A stretch of DNA of 64,000 nucleotides from Oryzias latipes (Eukaryota > Chordata > Actinopteri > Beloniformes > Adrianichthyidae): NCBI RefSeq assembly GCF_002234675.1, contig NC_019879.2, forward strand, positions 22,067,855 to 22,131,854, in the 5' to 3' direction. Both the position numbers and the translations under genes were made by a program. Numbering within the stretch: the stretch's first letter is position 1; every line of letters begins with the position of its first letter. Below are positions 45,562 to 60,500 of this stretch, piece after piece. The notes under the pieces were generated by a model. That model saw only the letters and a list, made by a program, of their open reading frames with translations, made no database searches and was not told the DNA's origin.

Positions 45562-48500
45562 ATGGTTGCTGCACGCACCTCCGCGCATTCCTCCCAAACC
45601 GCCGACTGGATTAATAGCTTGGACAAGAGGTAATCCATTTCTTAGCCAATTGTTTTCCCACTTGATGTAAGATTTGGGCTATACCACTCTAACCATGTTT
45701 CAACAGCTGCGTTGTCGTTAGAGTTGAATTTCTTCTGCAGAAGTAGAGCGCAGGAGTCTAAATATGAGCATCTTTTTTCTGCCATCTCCAAGGTTACTGC
45801 CCCTTTGACCCCAGTCATTTGAGAACCCTTTTCTATTTCATTTATTTGGTTCAGTTTCTAAAACAAATGATTCAAGAACCACACCTTCATCTGACCTCTG
45901 CACAACTTGAAAATAATCTAAGGCTTATGGAAATCGGGTTGTTGGAACGGAGGAAAACAGGCACTTGGTGGGTCTTTGGAAATGATAAGGAGTGAAACAC
46001 TTTGGCGCACAAAACAAGAAAAAAAATGAAGAACATTTCATGTGTGTGACAGGCTAAGATGTAAACAGGTCACCAGGATGGAGAGATAGAGTGGAAGGGA
46101 TACAGAAAACGTCCAAAGTGCAGCAGCTATAAAAAGCTGAGTGATGCAGTGTGCCAGATGTGTTTACACAGCAATATCCCCTGGCTGATGCTGGAAGCCA
46201 CCTGCTCCACTTGAATCAATTGGTTCCTGTGACTCACCTTTTTTGAGCAAATGCCATCTTGGTGAACTTTACAGTGAAATGCAGAGAAACACGTGTGATT
46301 CCAGGTGAGTCAAGGTAATTCAGAAGTGTCGGATGAAAAAAAGTAGAAAGGAAAAATGCTATTTTTTTATCTTGGCACAAACATTTTGGTGTTTGGTGTA
46401 AAAAAAAATGTAAAGGAAACCAAGCGCTCGTTTGCACTTGTTTCATCAGAAAGTTTATTTCATGAGTCTTGACAGTAATTGAAACAGGTGATGAGCCTGA
46501 ATCAAATTGTGTCCTGTGATGTCTCCATCTTTTGTGATGCAGCAGGATCTAGTGACACCATCCATGGAGGGCTGAGGGTAACTGATCATTATCCTCAGCA
46601 GTGCTGAAAATCCTGCAGGCTTTCTGTCCTCAGCTGTGGGGCCGGCATACCAATGCCCCAGGCAGTCTGTGGGTGCATTCTTCATGGAGAAGTGATACAG
46701 AGTCAGATGCAGCTATTTATTTGTAATTTTGCACCAACATGCAGAATGGATTAGCACTGATGATCCACTGGAAATGGTTTTTGGTGGGGATGTAGGGATT
46801 CATTTTAGCAATTCAATTCATATCATAATTTGTGGTTGACAAGTCAATAAGGATTCATTTTGGATGATTCGTTACACTGATCTGACATCGATCCTAAACA
46901 TCCTTAGCCAAAAATCCAACCAGTGTTACTCAGAGATAAATACATATGTACTGAACAGAGCAGGTGAAGTTTTCCAGATTCCTTGTATTTCTTGCGAGAT
47001 AATCATGTGTAAATTAAATATGTGTACAAACAAACAAGTAACCAAGAATTAATGTCAAATCCATTCGCATTTTAGTTTCATGAAGTTCAGCCCACTGTTG
47101 TTTTTCCACATAAAATGAATACAAACGGAACATTATTAGAAGAACATTCGACCACATTGGACGGTGTGTTTCCACACATTGGACTTGATCACTTTTTGCT
47201 TCCATCACATGTGTGTGTGTTGTCCACTGTGATGCACTTGGTTGTTTTTACATTTGAGTAAAATAAACCTACCGTGTCTCAATCCATAAGGTGTTTTCCA
47301 AAATCGATAAAATCAATTTATTTCAGTTTGAAATGATAACTGTATAGGTCAATTCAATGAACAACTTGCTTCAAACAGATCTGTCTGGTTGGATCGTAGG
47401 AATATAAAATGATTAATCAATTAAATCGATTAATCGTTACACCCCTAGTTTTAGGCTATAAATACTGGTGCATATTCCGTAAACCTTTTAGGTTGAGGAG
47501 TCAAATGACTATAAATGCTGAGCTAAAGTCCATGAGGAGAATCCTTAAATCAGTTTGACCGTTCTCAAGCTCAGCATGCATTAAGTGATGATGATGATGA
47601 TGAAGGTGACAATGTCCTATTTGGACTCAAAGGTGACATCAAGCTTCATAACAAGGCTGGCTTTTATTTTGAGCTATAGGGCAAGCCTTACAACTTTGGA
47701 TTAATTCAATTTTTAACATTGATTCATCAAATTTTTGAACCAGTTATTTTGTACTTTTGAGCCAAAAAACACAACTGTTTTTTTTTACAAGTTAGAATTT
47801 TAACATTTTTAATGAAAGTTTCACTTTTTTAGTTGAAGTCACTTATTTGAAAACATTTTTAAAAAATTAACAAAATTTATTTTAGAATAGAAATCAGACA
47901 AAAAATTGACATTTTAACAAACAATTGCTGAATCCAATATCAAATATTGAACTTTTGAATCATAGTCAAATCCAGTTAGTATATTGGTGTCTACATCCCT
48001 ACAGATGTTCAATTTCATATTTTGTCAAATGGGACATTAACTTATCTCTAAGCTATATTAGAACACCCCCCCCCCCCCAAAAAAAAAGAGCCAGACAACT
48101 CTAATGCAATCAAACACACCACTATGTTTCTCTTTCAATAAAGAGCATTTTAAAAACTAATTCAGGTGAAAAATAACATCTTATTTTAATGGTTTTCGTG
48201 GAATGAAGTTTATCTGTGATCGACATTTCTTAAAACATTTACAAAGACTGAGAGCTGTGTTTTACTGGATTATGTATAAACTGTTTTATAAGACAATCAT
48301 CTATTTTTATTTGGAAAAAATAAAAATAAAGTTAAAAATAAGATTACAGGACGCTGAAATGTGTTTAATGTCCCTTTTTTCTGGAAACCTGATTTGACAT
48401 GGTCTTTCAAGGTCCTTTTATTTACTTTTACAACCTTTTACAAATGGGCTTTTCTTGGATGATGCACTTTAAAGACTGAATTGTCCGCTGCATGCTGGAA

Positions 48501-51500
48501 GAAAAATGAAACTTCATTTGACAAAACTGCAGTTAGACTAAACCACACAATGGGGATACGGAAAAATGCATCACCTTTTTTGTGTTTTTGAACATCACTA
48601 TTCACTATTCTATTTCTTACCCCATCTTTTATTTTATTTAACCTTTAACCTCATGTCCTTCCCTATCTTTTCTTTTCTTTTATTTTAGTAAACCTTTAAC
48701 CTTATGGCATTCAGAGTGAATAGCAAAGTAAGCATCTTATTGTACAGGGAAACCCGATTCCTTATACATACGACAATTAACCCCATTGAATCCTTTGAAT
48801 CCTCAAGGAATGACTTTACCAAATGTTATAAAAAATTCCAAAAATATCAAACCAGCTCAGGATTTTAGTTTAGAAACAAACGAATCAAGCTGGACGATCA
48901 GTGTGCTTCTAAACTCCTCCTTCACACAGAGATTCAGAAGTTTGCTTCAAAAGAAGGCTTTCTTTAATCTATTTGTTAGTTACCGTAATTGCATGTTAAT
49001 TGTTTGGATCTTCTTCTTTCTCCAGACCAGAAGAACGCTCAAGTGAAGATGTGGACATAATCCTGGCTCGTCTGAAAAAGGTTAAGGCCTTTAAAGGATT
49101 TAACCCCAGTTTACTGCAGCAGATCTGCTTGTGTGGCTTCTATGAGGGCTTGGAGAAAGGCATCATGTGTAGGTTGAAACCAATAAGCATTGACCTATAA
49201 ACAAACTTGTTTTTAAACAAAAAAGTCAAGCTGAAATGTTGTCACTTTTTTTTTTTAAGTGTATCGTCAAGGAGACATTGGTACTAGCTGGTACACTGTA
49301 CTTTCTGGCTCGCTGGATGTTAAAGTGTCTGAGACCTCAAGTTATCAGGTATAACTACAAAATATATAAATTAAAGCTACAAAACTTTTATGTAAGGTTT
49401 CACTAAAATTGATTCGATCTCAACTTCAGGGGTTTTATATACAGTTAAAGCAAGTACCGGTTGGATAATAATCATTCATAAACTGAATAAAAAAATGTAC
49501 AAATGCACCAATTCAGATGGAGGAGTCCAAAAATGTCCATCAGTTTAGAAAGACCAGGGTAATGCCAAATCATTTCCAAATATTATAGATGAAACAAAAT
49601 GATAAATACCAATGCAATGTTATTCAAACAGCTGCAATGGTTCTTGTGTACTGCTATTCAGTAATGAAAATTTGCCATTGCTCCACATTTAGGAGTCGTT
49701 TTAAAATCTTTCTTTTAAGTTTTTGTTGTTGAGCCACATTAACTATCTATCTATTATGTTTTGCTGTTGTCAGATAGATAAATGCTGAATATTTATCAAT
49801 TCTGCATCTCTTCACGATGAGTGCGTTTGTTTGGATGAAATCCTTTTGTTTATCTTAGATGCACAAAAAAGAGAGAAGTGCACCTACTGGTGGTGAGTGT
49901 GGATTTCATGTAGTAATCTGCCTACAAGATAGTAAACAATGAGGATGCTAAACAGAATAGACTGTAAAAGAAATAGAAATAGAAGAGTAAAAAACAGTTT
50001 ATGTTAATTATATGCATTAAAAGTGAGGAATGCACATTTGTGCTCATTTATGTTTGTTTAAGAAGCATCGACAGGTTATTAATAATAGACAGTGTTTTTT
50101 TTTATGTGGTGTAATAGCCACCTATGCAGCTTGTAACTGCTAATTAATACCACATCCATTCCTCTGAGAGTTAAGGCATTAAATATTCACATCACTTAAA
50201 GAAAGTTAAAAAAAAAACATTTTCCTGTAAATTACTTCCAAGCAGCAATACACAACAGATTACAATTTAAATTTACTTTAAAAGGAATCCGTCTCTCACC
50301 TTGTGGTCCCCCCTCAGTTACAATTGAGGTTAGTTAGTCGGTTGTAATACACAAGTTAATGAACTTGGAATCCATAAAATATCATTCAAACTCATTAGTT
50401 ATAGCAAAAAGTAATTTTTTACTGTAATAGATTACTTTTGTAGTGAATTGCATCCAACAGGGATGTTCATATGAATATAAAGACCCTCAAAAGTTTTTAA
50501 GTGATTGTCATTCCCGTTATCTGACAGTTAACTTTGCTTATAGGAAAATGTTACAAGTGGTTTATATACCTTTTTTGTAATGTCCTTATACTTCTTATAA
50601 TAGTGGCTATCAATAATATCACTAATTTTACACTCTAAAATCAAATCCCTGATCGGATGGCTTTGGTAGCTCACCAGTCTAACAATATTGTATCCACTAA
50701 ACTAGTTATTTTTCAGGAGGGAGTTTTCTATATATTGAATTTACCTTTTTCATGTCCAGCTGCTGTTTTAGCCTTCAAAGGTTGCTTCTTCACAGGATGG
50801 TGTCACCATCTGCACATTGGGGACTGGAACAGCGTTTGGGGAGTCGATCCTGGATAACACCCCCAGGCACGCTACCATTGTCACTCGTGAGTTTAGCGAA
50901 CTCCTACGCATTGAGCAGAAGGAGTTCAGGTCTCTGTGGGAGGTAAGCTGGGCTCCATCTGTACTATTACAATAAGATTGGAGACTTTTCTAGTCTGCAT
51001 TACAGTCTTCAGACATCATATTTAAGATAAAATGTGATATGGTTCATTGATGCACTTCTTCTAGCAAAGCAAAATGCTGTAGATGTTTCATTATTGTAGG
51101 CAGAGAGTTTTGATGAACCTTTTTTGACCCAGTGTGTTCAACTCTAAATAGTAGACACACAAGCATTCACCATTTAAAATGCAATGCGGAAAAAACTTTG
51201 ATTCTTTTTTTTTTTTTATGAAATCCCATTAGTGTAGCATTGAAGTAAAACTTGGCCCGACTCCTGGGAGACCCAGGATTGAACCCTGGTTAGGGGCACC
51301 TTGCCTACCAATAACACGCAAAGAAAGAATCATGCTGGCTCGTATTGCCACGGTCTGTTGGAGAAACAAAACATTTAGGAGAGAAATGGACTCCTGGTAT
51401 AAAACATTCTTGGACTAAAGGTGAAAATTGGGAAGTGCTGGAAAGCTTTTACACCAGATACCCCAGAGGGAGGAGGAGTTGGAGAATGTGGGGAGCTATG

Positions 51501-54500
51501 GTTACTTCGAAATGCAACATCCCGGGTGACACGAAAAAAACTGGAAGCTCAAAGTTCCGACACTGTGATTACTAGAGATTGAAGAGATACAACAAGGAGC
51601 GGTCAAGACGTCTGAAGGCAACTACTAAGATTAAATGAAGGTAGCTTCTGGATGTGAAGGCAGCAGTGTGTTCAATAAGTGCAAAGGACTCTGTACAACG
51701 AAACCCTACAACAACCATCACTAAGAACATTGAGCTGGTGTACACAACAGCAACAGTGGTTTGTTGCTTGGCTACAAAATTAACACCACACATGAGAAGT
51801 AATACTTTCCACGGAAACAGAAGCTGGAGACAAAGATCAAGGCAGCGCCCAGAGATGTCCACCTGGTATTGGAACTGAATTAAGGGATATCTAAAGTTAC
51901 GAACACAGCGGGCATTTGAAGCGTGTTCTTGAATGCTCATTTACCCCATGGTGTCCACACTGTACCATTGACTGTATAATTTAACTGGATGAATCGTGTG
52001 TGACGTCACCCATAGAAAATGCCTTGCTTCCTGTTCCAACCAAAGGAAGTAAGTTCAGTAGCCATTTTTCCGCGATATGTCCATTGTGATGTTGGAACCA
52101 GATGTCCTCAGTAAGACATGATTGGTCCGTCTACATTTCTCTGGCAAAGACTCTATCTAATCAGGAGTGAGCACGTTAGAAGGCCACACCCCTACCACTG
52201 AAAGCGGACTTGGGAGAATCTGTCCATCAAATGCTTTGAACATCTGACGAGAGGCCACCAACTGAGGTGACTGATTGGTAAGTTTAAAACTTGAATAAGT
52301 TGCGCTACAGCAAAAATATCATGACAAAAAAATAGGATTACCAAGAACATGTTAGCAAGAATGGTTATTCTGACAAAAAAAATTGATTGATTGTTTATTT
52401 CTCAATAGAAGTGTGTGGGATTTCAGTTTTTTGGGACCAGAGGGTACTTCCTGTTTGAAATGTGAGGGGGGAGGGGTTGTTCAGTCCAGTTCCTATTTAC
52501 TGTCAATGCACTGGGCAAGCAGGGAGAGACTTCTTCTTCTTTTTCTTTTCTATTGTCTACTAGCTCTTAAACCATAGTCTGGTTAAATACTCAATTCTGA
52601 TTGGCTGCTGGGTGTGGATTAAAAAGTGAAAATGCACAGTGATAATGCACGCCTAAAAAAGAAGTTCAGGTCACATTAAATGTTCTATATCACTGCGCTG
52701 GCTTCTTTATCTTAGATGACCCCACCCTTACATTGACGTGTTCTCCCTACCATGACAAAAGTGGATAAAGGTGGAAAGATTTCATGTAATCCATGGACAC
52801 CAGTGAAGATCACAAATCATTGAAGAAAAAAGGTTCAGTGCACTGTCTAGTGGGTCTAGATGACCCAACTCTCAATGTTAAAGTGCCTAGGATAGCACAA
52901 GGGTTACGACAAACTGTTGCTTCATCATGTGGACAAAAAAACAACTGTAGGAGGTAAACTCTCTCTCTGAACTGATATTTTTTTTAACATATCGTGACGA
53001 TCAGCATATGTATCGCTTTCCTTTACCGCTGAGTCAAGGTCGGTGGCGGCTCAGCCGGTTAAGCTGCGTGTTGTCACGGTAACATGACAAGCGCAGCACC
53101 ACATTGCTAATTGTCCACTTTTTGTGAAAAAAGTTATCTAAACCAAACAAATAAGAATGAAGTACTAAAAACTGATAGAGTATTTATTTATTGTGTAATA
53201 AATTGTTAATGGCCTTTGAAGTGTGGATTTTCAGACATTAACACACTTCGTGGAAGCAACCGTCCGTTGTATATAATTTAAATCCGTTGAAGAAACCGTT
53301 GTACGCATAGCCCGAAAACTGTATTAGAAATTTGCGTAGCTGCGCATGAATGCAAGAGTTTTAGGCGCTGAAACCTAAAACGCGCATCTATGCACGTGTA
53401 CACAGACTTTTCATTGGAGGTGGCCGCTTGAACGTGTGTTGTCGAGGGTGATGTGAACGTAACTTGAGAGGTACAACCAAACGTCGACATACTCACAACT
53501 TTAGCTCTCTGTCTGAAGATATACACTAGAGAAATGGAGGCAGGAGGATAAATCCGCTGTTTTTCAACCATCAAAGAGGTGCCCTCAGAAGCATCATTAA
53601 AACTTGGAGACAGGTCCACAAAGGCTGGAGACTGGACAATGCTGGAAAAGCTACAAGATGAAGAAACATCACATACAACAAAGCTCAGTGGCAAGTGGAC
53701 TAAAGAGCAGAACTCAAGGATCTCCTGGAACAGTATCCGGCAACCATTACAGTGACTGACATCCAGGAAGAACTGCAAGGAACTGAAGAGCACTTAACAT
53801 GATCCACATATACTGGCTATAGAAACTGACTGGCATGAGTACCTGGCAGCATATGGATCCACCCTGAGAGACTGACTAGAGATCATCAATTTTATGAATT
53901 ATCAGGCTAGGAGCATAAAAAAAATCATTGTTGGTTGATTGACTTTATTTGATATTTGAAAGGTAAAACCTCAAACTATAAAAATGTCCTCCCAAAAAAA
54001 GTCAGTTCGTCTTTTTCACCAATCTGGTGATTTATCTTTTGACCAGCAGATGGGAGCACAGTATAAATGAAACAGGCAGTTTCAAATGTTTCACCTTTTA
54101 ATCAGTCAGTTCTCTGTAAACTGTTTCAACATATTTGAAAATTTTATTTTATTTATGACCAAAAACTTTTTTTTTTCAAAGTAAAATGTAAATTTAACTC
54201 ATGGTAGACATAACTGTCATCACTCGTCTCAGCCCCCCTCTACACAGGGGTTGGTTTCCTGAGACAGGCAGCTCTTTTCGTTTTAGACCACAGAGCATCA
54301 ACAGGTCAGATGAAGTCTTTGTCTGTGGGAGTTTGGGCAGAAGAGTTCTGGACACTTTGATCTGGCAGAACCTGTGCTGTGGATAACAGCAAAAGCGTAA
54401 GCGGACGATTTTAACGTCTGCTGTGAGGTTTGTCTCTAACTTTGATTTAAAGGTTCCGTTTCCCAAACCAAGAACGTTTTGTCAAACTGATTTTAATTTG

Positions 54501-57500
54501 TGGTGAAATATTAACACAATGAAAGAACTTTTTAAAAAGGGATCTTAGTGCTGACCTTTTGATATGCGTCTTTATGTTTCGTGATGAATAGAATAAGGCA
54601 ATGTTTTTAATTAAGATTTTTGTTTATTTTTTGTTCAAAGAATTTAGTTTATTAGTTTAGTTTATTGAATACAATCAAACCCAATGTCTCAACTTGCAAC
54701 ACAAAGAAAGCATGAAAGAAAGTTTGCATTGACTTAACATTTAATTCATTTCAATAATTTAGGATGAATAAAGTTGTATTTTATTTCAGATCAATTTATT
54801 AAATGTTAATTACTGTAACTAAATTTTAAGTCTAGTAATGGCCTACAAGTAACTATATGTCTATTAGCTTAAATTAAATGTTAATGTGTAAATACCTCTT
54901 TGTACTAATTTTTTTAATGTCAAACTGTGTAAAAAATGTAAAAACTGATGCCTAATCCTTGAATTATTTTTCTATGGCAACCAAAGAAAATAAGACAAGA
55001 AGTTAGAGTTTTGTGTAACTGTTTCATAAAAAAATATCAGGCACTAATTTTGGTTCCAAATTATTGAACGTCTTTTTTTAACTTGGTAAATGCATTTAAG
55101 TAAAAAATAAAAAAAGATAACATGACATTTTCCACTTTGTTTTGGTCCATTTTAAAATTCAGCTAATTCAACTAAAGCAAATCCTTTCCTGAAATGCTTT
55201 TATCTAGGTTTGTTTTTTGACCACCAAATGTTGTCTTTAGGTCATTTTTTCTCTTCTTTGTTTTAATTAAAACTTCAGCATTTACACTTGATGCTATAAC
55301 TGTTAGATCAAAATCTACATGGATTACCCTCCAACAAGCTGTCCTGGTTGTCTTAACAGTGGCCGTTTCTGTTGACATTCAGCTTCTGCAGAAAGCCTTG
55401 GTTTAGGCAGAGCTGTGTTTTGTGGTGCATGAAAAATGTGAAGCTGTGTGAGGTCAGTTCTCTCACTGCTTACAGCCTGAAAGCTATGGTGAGTAAAGAA
55501 ATGCAGCCTCCTGATTTGTAGATGGACTACGAATGGATGTCAGGGTGAACACGTTTGCTTGGAGGGAAAAGCCGTTTGCACGCCATGTTGTTGCACAAGT
55601 GTTTTCATGCTGGATTACTCTAATGAAGCACCAGGTCCTCTTATGTGTCTTTACATCACTGCAGATTCCCTCAGTTTCCTTTCAAATGAAAATTGAGACA
55701 ATTTTTAGAAGTAAATAAGTGACTGATTCTATTATTTGTGCAACCAAAGCACATTGATAACTGCCTTACCTGAATATCTCATGCATGACATTTAAAAAAG
55801 GTTTTCCTCATGTTGCTAACTCTTGCAAATACTACGGCAGCAGCTTTCTGCGGCTCTGCACGTGACAGAGGCTGGATTCAGAGTCTGGGAGTGCACAGCC
55901 GGGTGTTTGTTTAACAGAGCAGACATGAGCCAAACGCAGCATGCAAGGGTGGGGGGGGCTGACCACAGCTCAGATGTGCTGATCATCAGCCCAGGCTAAC
56001 CTTTTGTTTCCTGCTTCCGATGGTCGCTTTTACTGAAACAACACAATTGTAATTTGTGGTTTTTGGCGTGTAAGGAAGCTGTGCTGCAGCAGGTTCTGAC
56101 CTTTGTGTGACCTCCGCAGGATTCTGTTTTTTTACCCTAATATGACATCTTGTAAAGCACTGTGGGAAGGTTTTTTTTTTCTTTTTTTCTGATTGTTCTG
56201 TATGTTTTTAATGACACTGCATTTCATGTGATTGGGTTTTGTCTGTTGGATGGCAAATGGAGAGAGTTTGGTGTGTGTCTGTGGAAGCAGCCTTATGGGC
56301 CGTCAGTGGAGACGGATGATGAACAGGAAGCAGCAGAGATGCAGCATGCCCTCTGAGCGCCGGGTGAGGGGTTGGTCAGAAAAAAAACAAGTATATTTTC
56401 GGAGTCTAAACCGAAGTCTATTGAATAAAGGGATATCCATGCAAGTCTTAACTGTGGACTGATCTTTATCATATCAGACGTGTATGTCTGTGGATGGCAA
56501 CATGTCAAATCTAATCCAACTTTATACAGTAATTACAAATTCCAGATTTGAAGCCTTGAGCTCTGCAACTTCAAAATTAACTTCTTGGAGACTTGGAGTG
56601 ACTGAAGCAGAAGTTTGATTCTCTTCAAGCAGCACTTTTCTACATTAAACATGCAGACTGTTTTAACTTAAAAGATTAAAATACAAGGCTGGTTTTGGTT
56701 AGTTTTATTTTAGAGTTATAATGCAGCCTTGAGAGGCTGAAATCAATACAGTTTTAATATTTCTGTTAAAAGAAACAATAATAAAGAAAACCATGTGGTC
56801 ATATCCTTTATTGAGTAATAATTATACAAACAACAGCCTTTTTGAGGGGTATTTTAATAATCTGACCCCAGATAATGTCCAGTTAAACTTGTTGCTGTTG
56901 ACGTGTTTCCTCTCCTGTCAGACTTTAGTAAGAGTCAATAAATAGATGTCAGGCAAAGAAATCTGACGGTGTCTTGGTCTCTCCTACAGATTTTCTTATA
57001 AAAGTTGTGGAGGAATAGAGCTGTTGTTTTTCATCAGTATAGCCATTTTGATTTGAATTTGATTTGTTTGAAATGGTTTGTTTCAAGCACTTAAAGCAAG
57101 AATAATGCACAAAACAATACAACAAGCAGTTTTATCTTTCAGACAAATATGTGTCAAACTTAGGATACTTTTAGGATGATTTTGCAATTTGTTTCTACTC
57201 TATGTGTCCAAAATAATATCATTGTTCATTTAAGGTTTAAAAGAAAACAGAAAAAAAATCTTCAAATAATCAATCTATATAATGTTATATAGATGTAATA
57301 ATGTTAAAACTACTCTTTTTTTTAACAACATCTGTCCAAATATGAAGCAGAGATAAAGACGTAAAACCTTTCATCACCCTCCTCCTCTTAAAGCAGGAAG
57401 ACTGCATTGGTTTACTCTTCCTCTCAAGGACATAGAGCGAGTGGTCTTATCGCTAACCTTGTTATTTATCAGAGACTGAGGAGACTGCTGTACTGAACTT

Positions 57501-60500
57501 CCTGAGTGACAGAGAAATGGCCCCTTGGATCAGGAGTTTATAAGTGAATCCTAACACTATGTTTTAAGGAGGAGTTTTTCAGCTGTTTGTGTGGACACAT
57601 TTTCACCTTAAAACATATATTAAGTTACACATCTTTTATTTAAAAAAAAAAAAAAAAATTCCCCCTGATATTTCATCCATTGACTGATTGAGTAACTTTA
57701 ATTGTCTTTTTTAAAATTTGACTTTTTATTTGACAATTCAATCTATGCTTTTTTGTGATTAATATAGATATAAAGTCTTAAACATGCATATTATGTATAT
57801 ACATTATTTGTAAATTATGCTTACAGGTGATGTGCATAATTTCTCCATTATTTATAGTTACGTTTAGGTGGAAAAAGGTATGTAGAAGATAAAAACTAAA
57901 AATAAAAGTGAGTTAATTTATTCTTCTGAAAGCAAAGCACTTTTATGGCTGACACATCCATAAGCTGTTGCATTACAAAATCAAAATAATTTTTATTACG
58001 TTTGTTTGTATTAAAAATCTTCATTTTAACTTAATATTTCCTTAAACAGCTGCAAGCCCAGAACATTCTAAAATCCCACTTCTTTATTATTGGTTTTCAG
58101 TAACAATCAGTCTCTTAGGCAGGACCCTTGGTGTGTTTGGACGTTGTAAAAGCTGCAGATCTTCTGGCTTGTGTGTACCGATTAACCTGGGTTTGTGACA
58201 GACAAAGGGAGGGGCAGAGACTGAGCATGCTCTGAGAAATCACCTAGCAACTGCTGCTCAGAAGAAGTCAGCAGCTGAGCAGCGCTCTGCAGAGCTGGCG
58301 GGCTGGCACAGTCTGCTCACTCTGCTCCCAGAGTGGCTCCAAGGCCCAGCTGCATCATGTTGGACCTGTGGACCAGCGTGAGTCTCTTGGAGTAGAAAAA
58401 CTGGAAGCACACGCTCTGAGAGTTTGATAACGCTTGGATTAAGTGGTTTGGAGGATCCTCCAGATTTTTCTACAAAAACAGGCTTTATGGGACACAAACA
58501 CGATCTTTAGGTAATCTCTTCTGCACTACTTATGCATGCATTTGTAGTTAAAAGGTCAGAAGCAAATGTTGCATTAGTCTTTTACTAAGAAATATGTTAG
58601 ATGAGTTTTTACAAGTTTCTTAAAAACTGATTTTAATGTCTTAGCCATGTCCTTTTTTTCTTGGTTGAACAAAGTTAAATGTAAATTATTCAGATTTATC
58701 TTTTAAAAAAAATCAAGATTTTATAATCCTGTTTATGTAATATTATGCAGCAAATGGTTTGAAGTACAGGCATGCATTCACAGGCGTGCATTCAAGCACA
58801 GTGATGGTTTGCAATGCATGTACTCAAGCGTTAAACTCTGAGACACAGATTGAACTGAGCTAACAGAGATAGAACTTGGAAAACAGTGGCATCGATCTGC
58901 TTTTGCACCAAAAGTAAGATGACACAAGACTCTGTTTTCATCTGTTGTGTAATTTGACAACATTAAAAACCATCTGCAAGGCAAATCTACATTTAAACAT
59001 TCTATAAAAGACAAGAGATGTTGTTCAACCAGAGCCAAAAGGCAGCAATAAGAGATGACAGCAAAATCATATCTGTCATATCTGTATAAACCGCATGTGC
59101 AGAAAAATAGACATATCACAATGAACAATTTTTCATTCTTTAAAAGATAGAAGATCTGTGGAATAAACAGATTTATTTAAGTGCCTCAAGTTACTGATGA
59201 TAAAATAAGTGTAAATGTTTGCGGAACTAAAACTAACAAATGGCTTCATACTCCCATTATGTAAGATTGACAATAACTGATGGAGAAAAATGGATTATTT
59301 CGTTTATAAATTCAGATGATGGAAACAGGTGATTCTCAGGATTTATAAAACAAAGAAAGACTGTAAACGTAGTCACAAAGGTTAAAATAAAAATCAAAGC
59401 TGTCAATCTAATAAATAAAGGGATAAAATAACGTCTGTGACATTTTAAATCAATTTAAAGGTTGTTTTAAGGGCTTCTGTCTCTATAATACCAAAGCCTA
59501 CCTCACACGTTCAGTAGTTTCTGATCTGTTCTGTCCAACAAACTGAAAATACCTGCTTTGATGGCATTTGATTGTAAAAATAATATATTTTTATGCACCT
59601 TAAGTCGTATAAAATACTTCTTTCAACTGATCAAACTAAAAGATTATTTTATTTATTTTGTATGTTTTACATATGTTGTGTTTAGTTCATCTTAGTTTTT
59701 AGTGATTTGCTTTAAAAATGATGAAATCTAACCACTTTGCATTTCTGTTATTTGTCATGATTCAGAGAAGCAAAAAGAAATCCCTGAAACTCCACACTGT
59801 TTTTATCTGTGAAAATGATCCACCTTTTGTTTGCTTTCATTATGTCGTACATTGCTCAATGACATGAATTTTTTTCTTTTAAATAAAAAGTAAGAGCTAA
59901 AGGTTTTTTTAAAGAAAACAATGCAATAAAAATTGATAAATATCTGATATTTAACAGCATTGTGTGAAAGTTTCTTTGTCATAATGCCAGAATTATCATT
60001 GTTAAGAACAAGGTGGAGTGCTCTTTCCTCACCTGACAGTGGTGCTAATCCTCTAAAGCAACACTTGCATCCTGCATGCTGGGCTCTGCCCCTCAGGGAA
60101 CTCAGCTCTGTTGGTTCAGAGAGCTTGAGTTCATTTGATCATGTGCTCCTCTGTTTAAGTGCATCTCGCTAATCCTAAATCCTTCAATTGTCTGGAAAGA
60201 TTGACAGGATTAGTGATCTAACTGTTGTAACACGTTTGCATTGATTAAATGTATAGTTTTTTATTTTGCATGAATAAATTATTCTTAAGTAACATTTAAA
60301 GGTCTGACTAAATTCATTAGTATAGAATCCGGAAAGGTTCTCATTCAAGTTGATGCTCATTGGAAAATGCTGAAGACACAGAGTTTTGACTCCGAGAGTG
60401 GTTCTCTAAAGCACCGCTAAAGCGATAACATGACCTCAGAGAGACGAATTTCATTTAAATGAGACCTTTGAGTACATTGCCATTAGGGAAAAAATAGGAT

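Noticed and set aside
53278-53793. 171-codon - strand reading frame in the RAPGEF4 intron
   Set aside because: Lies opposite decayed LINE sequence; no protein family seen.
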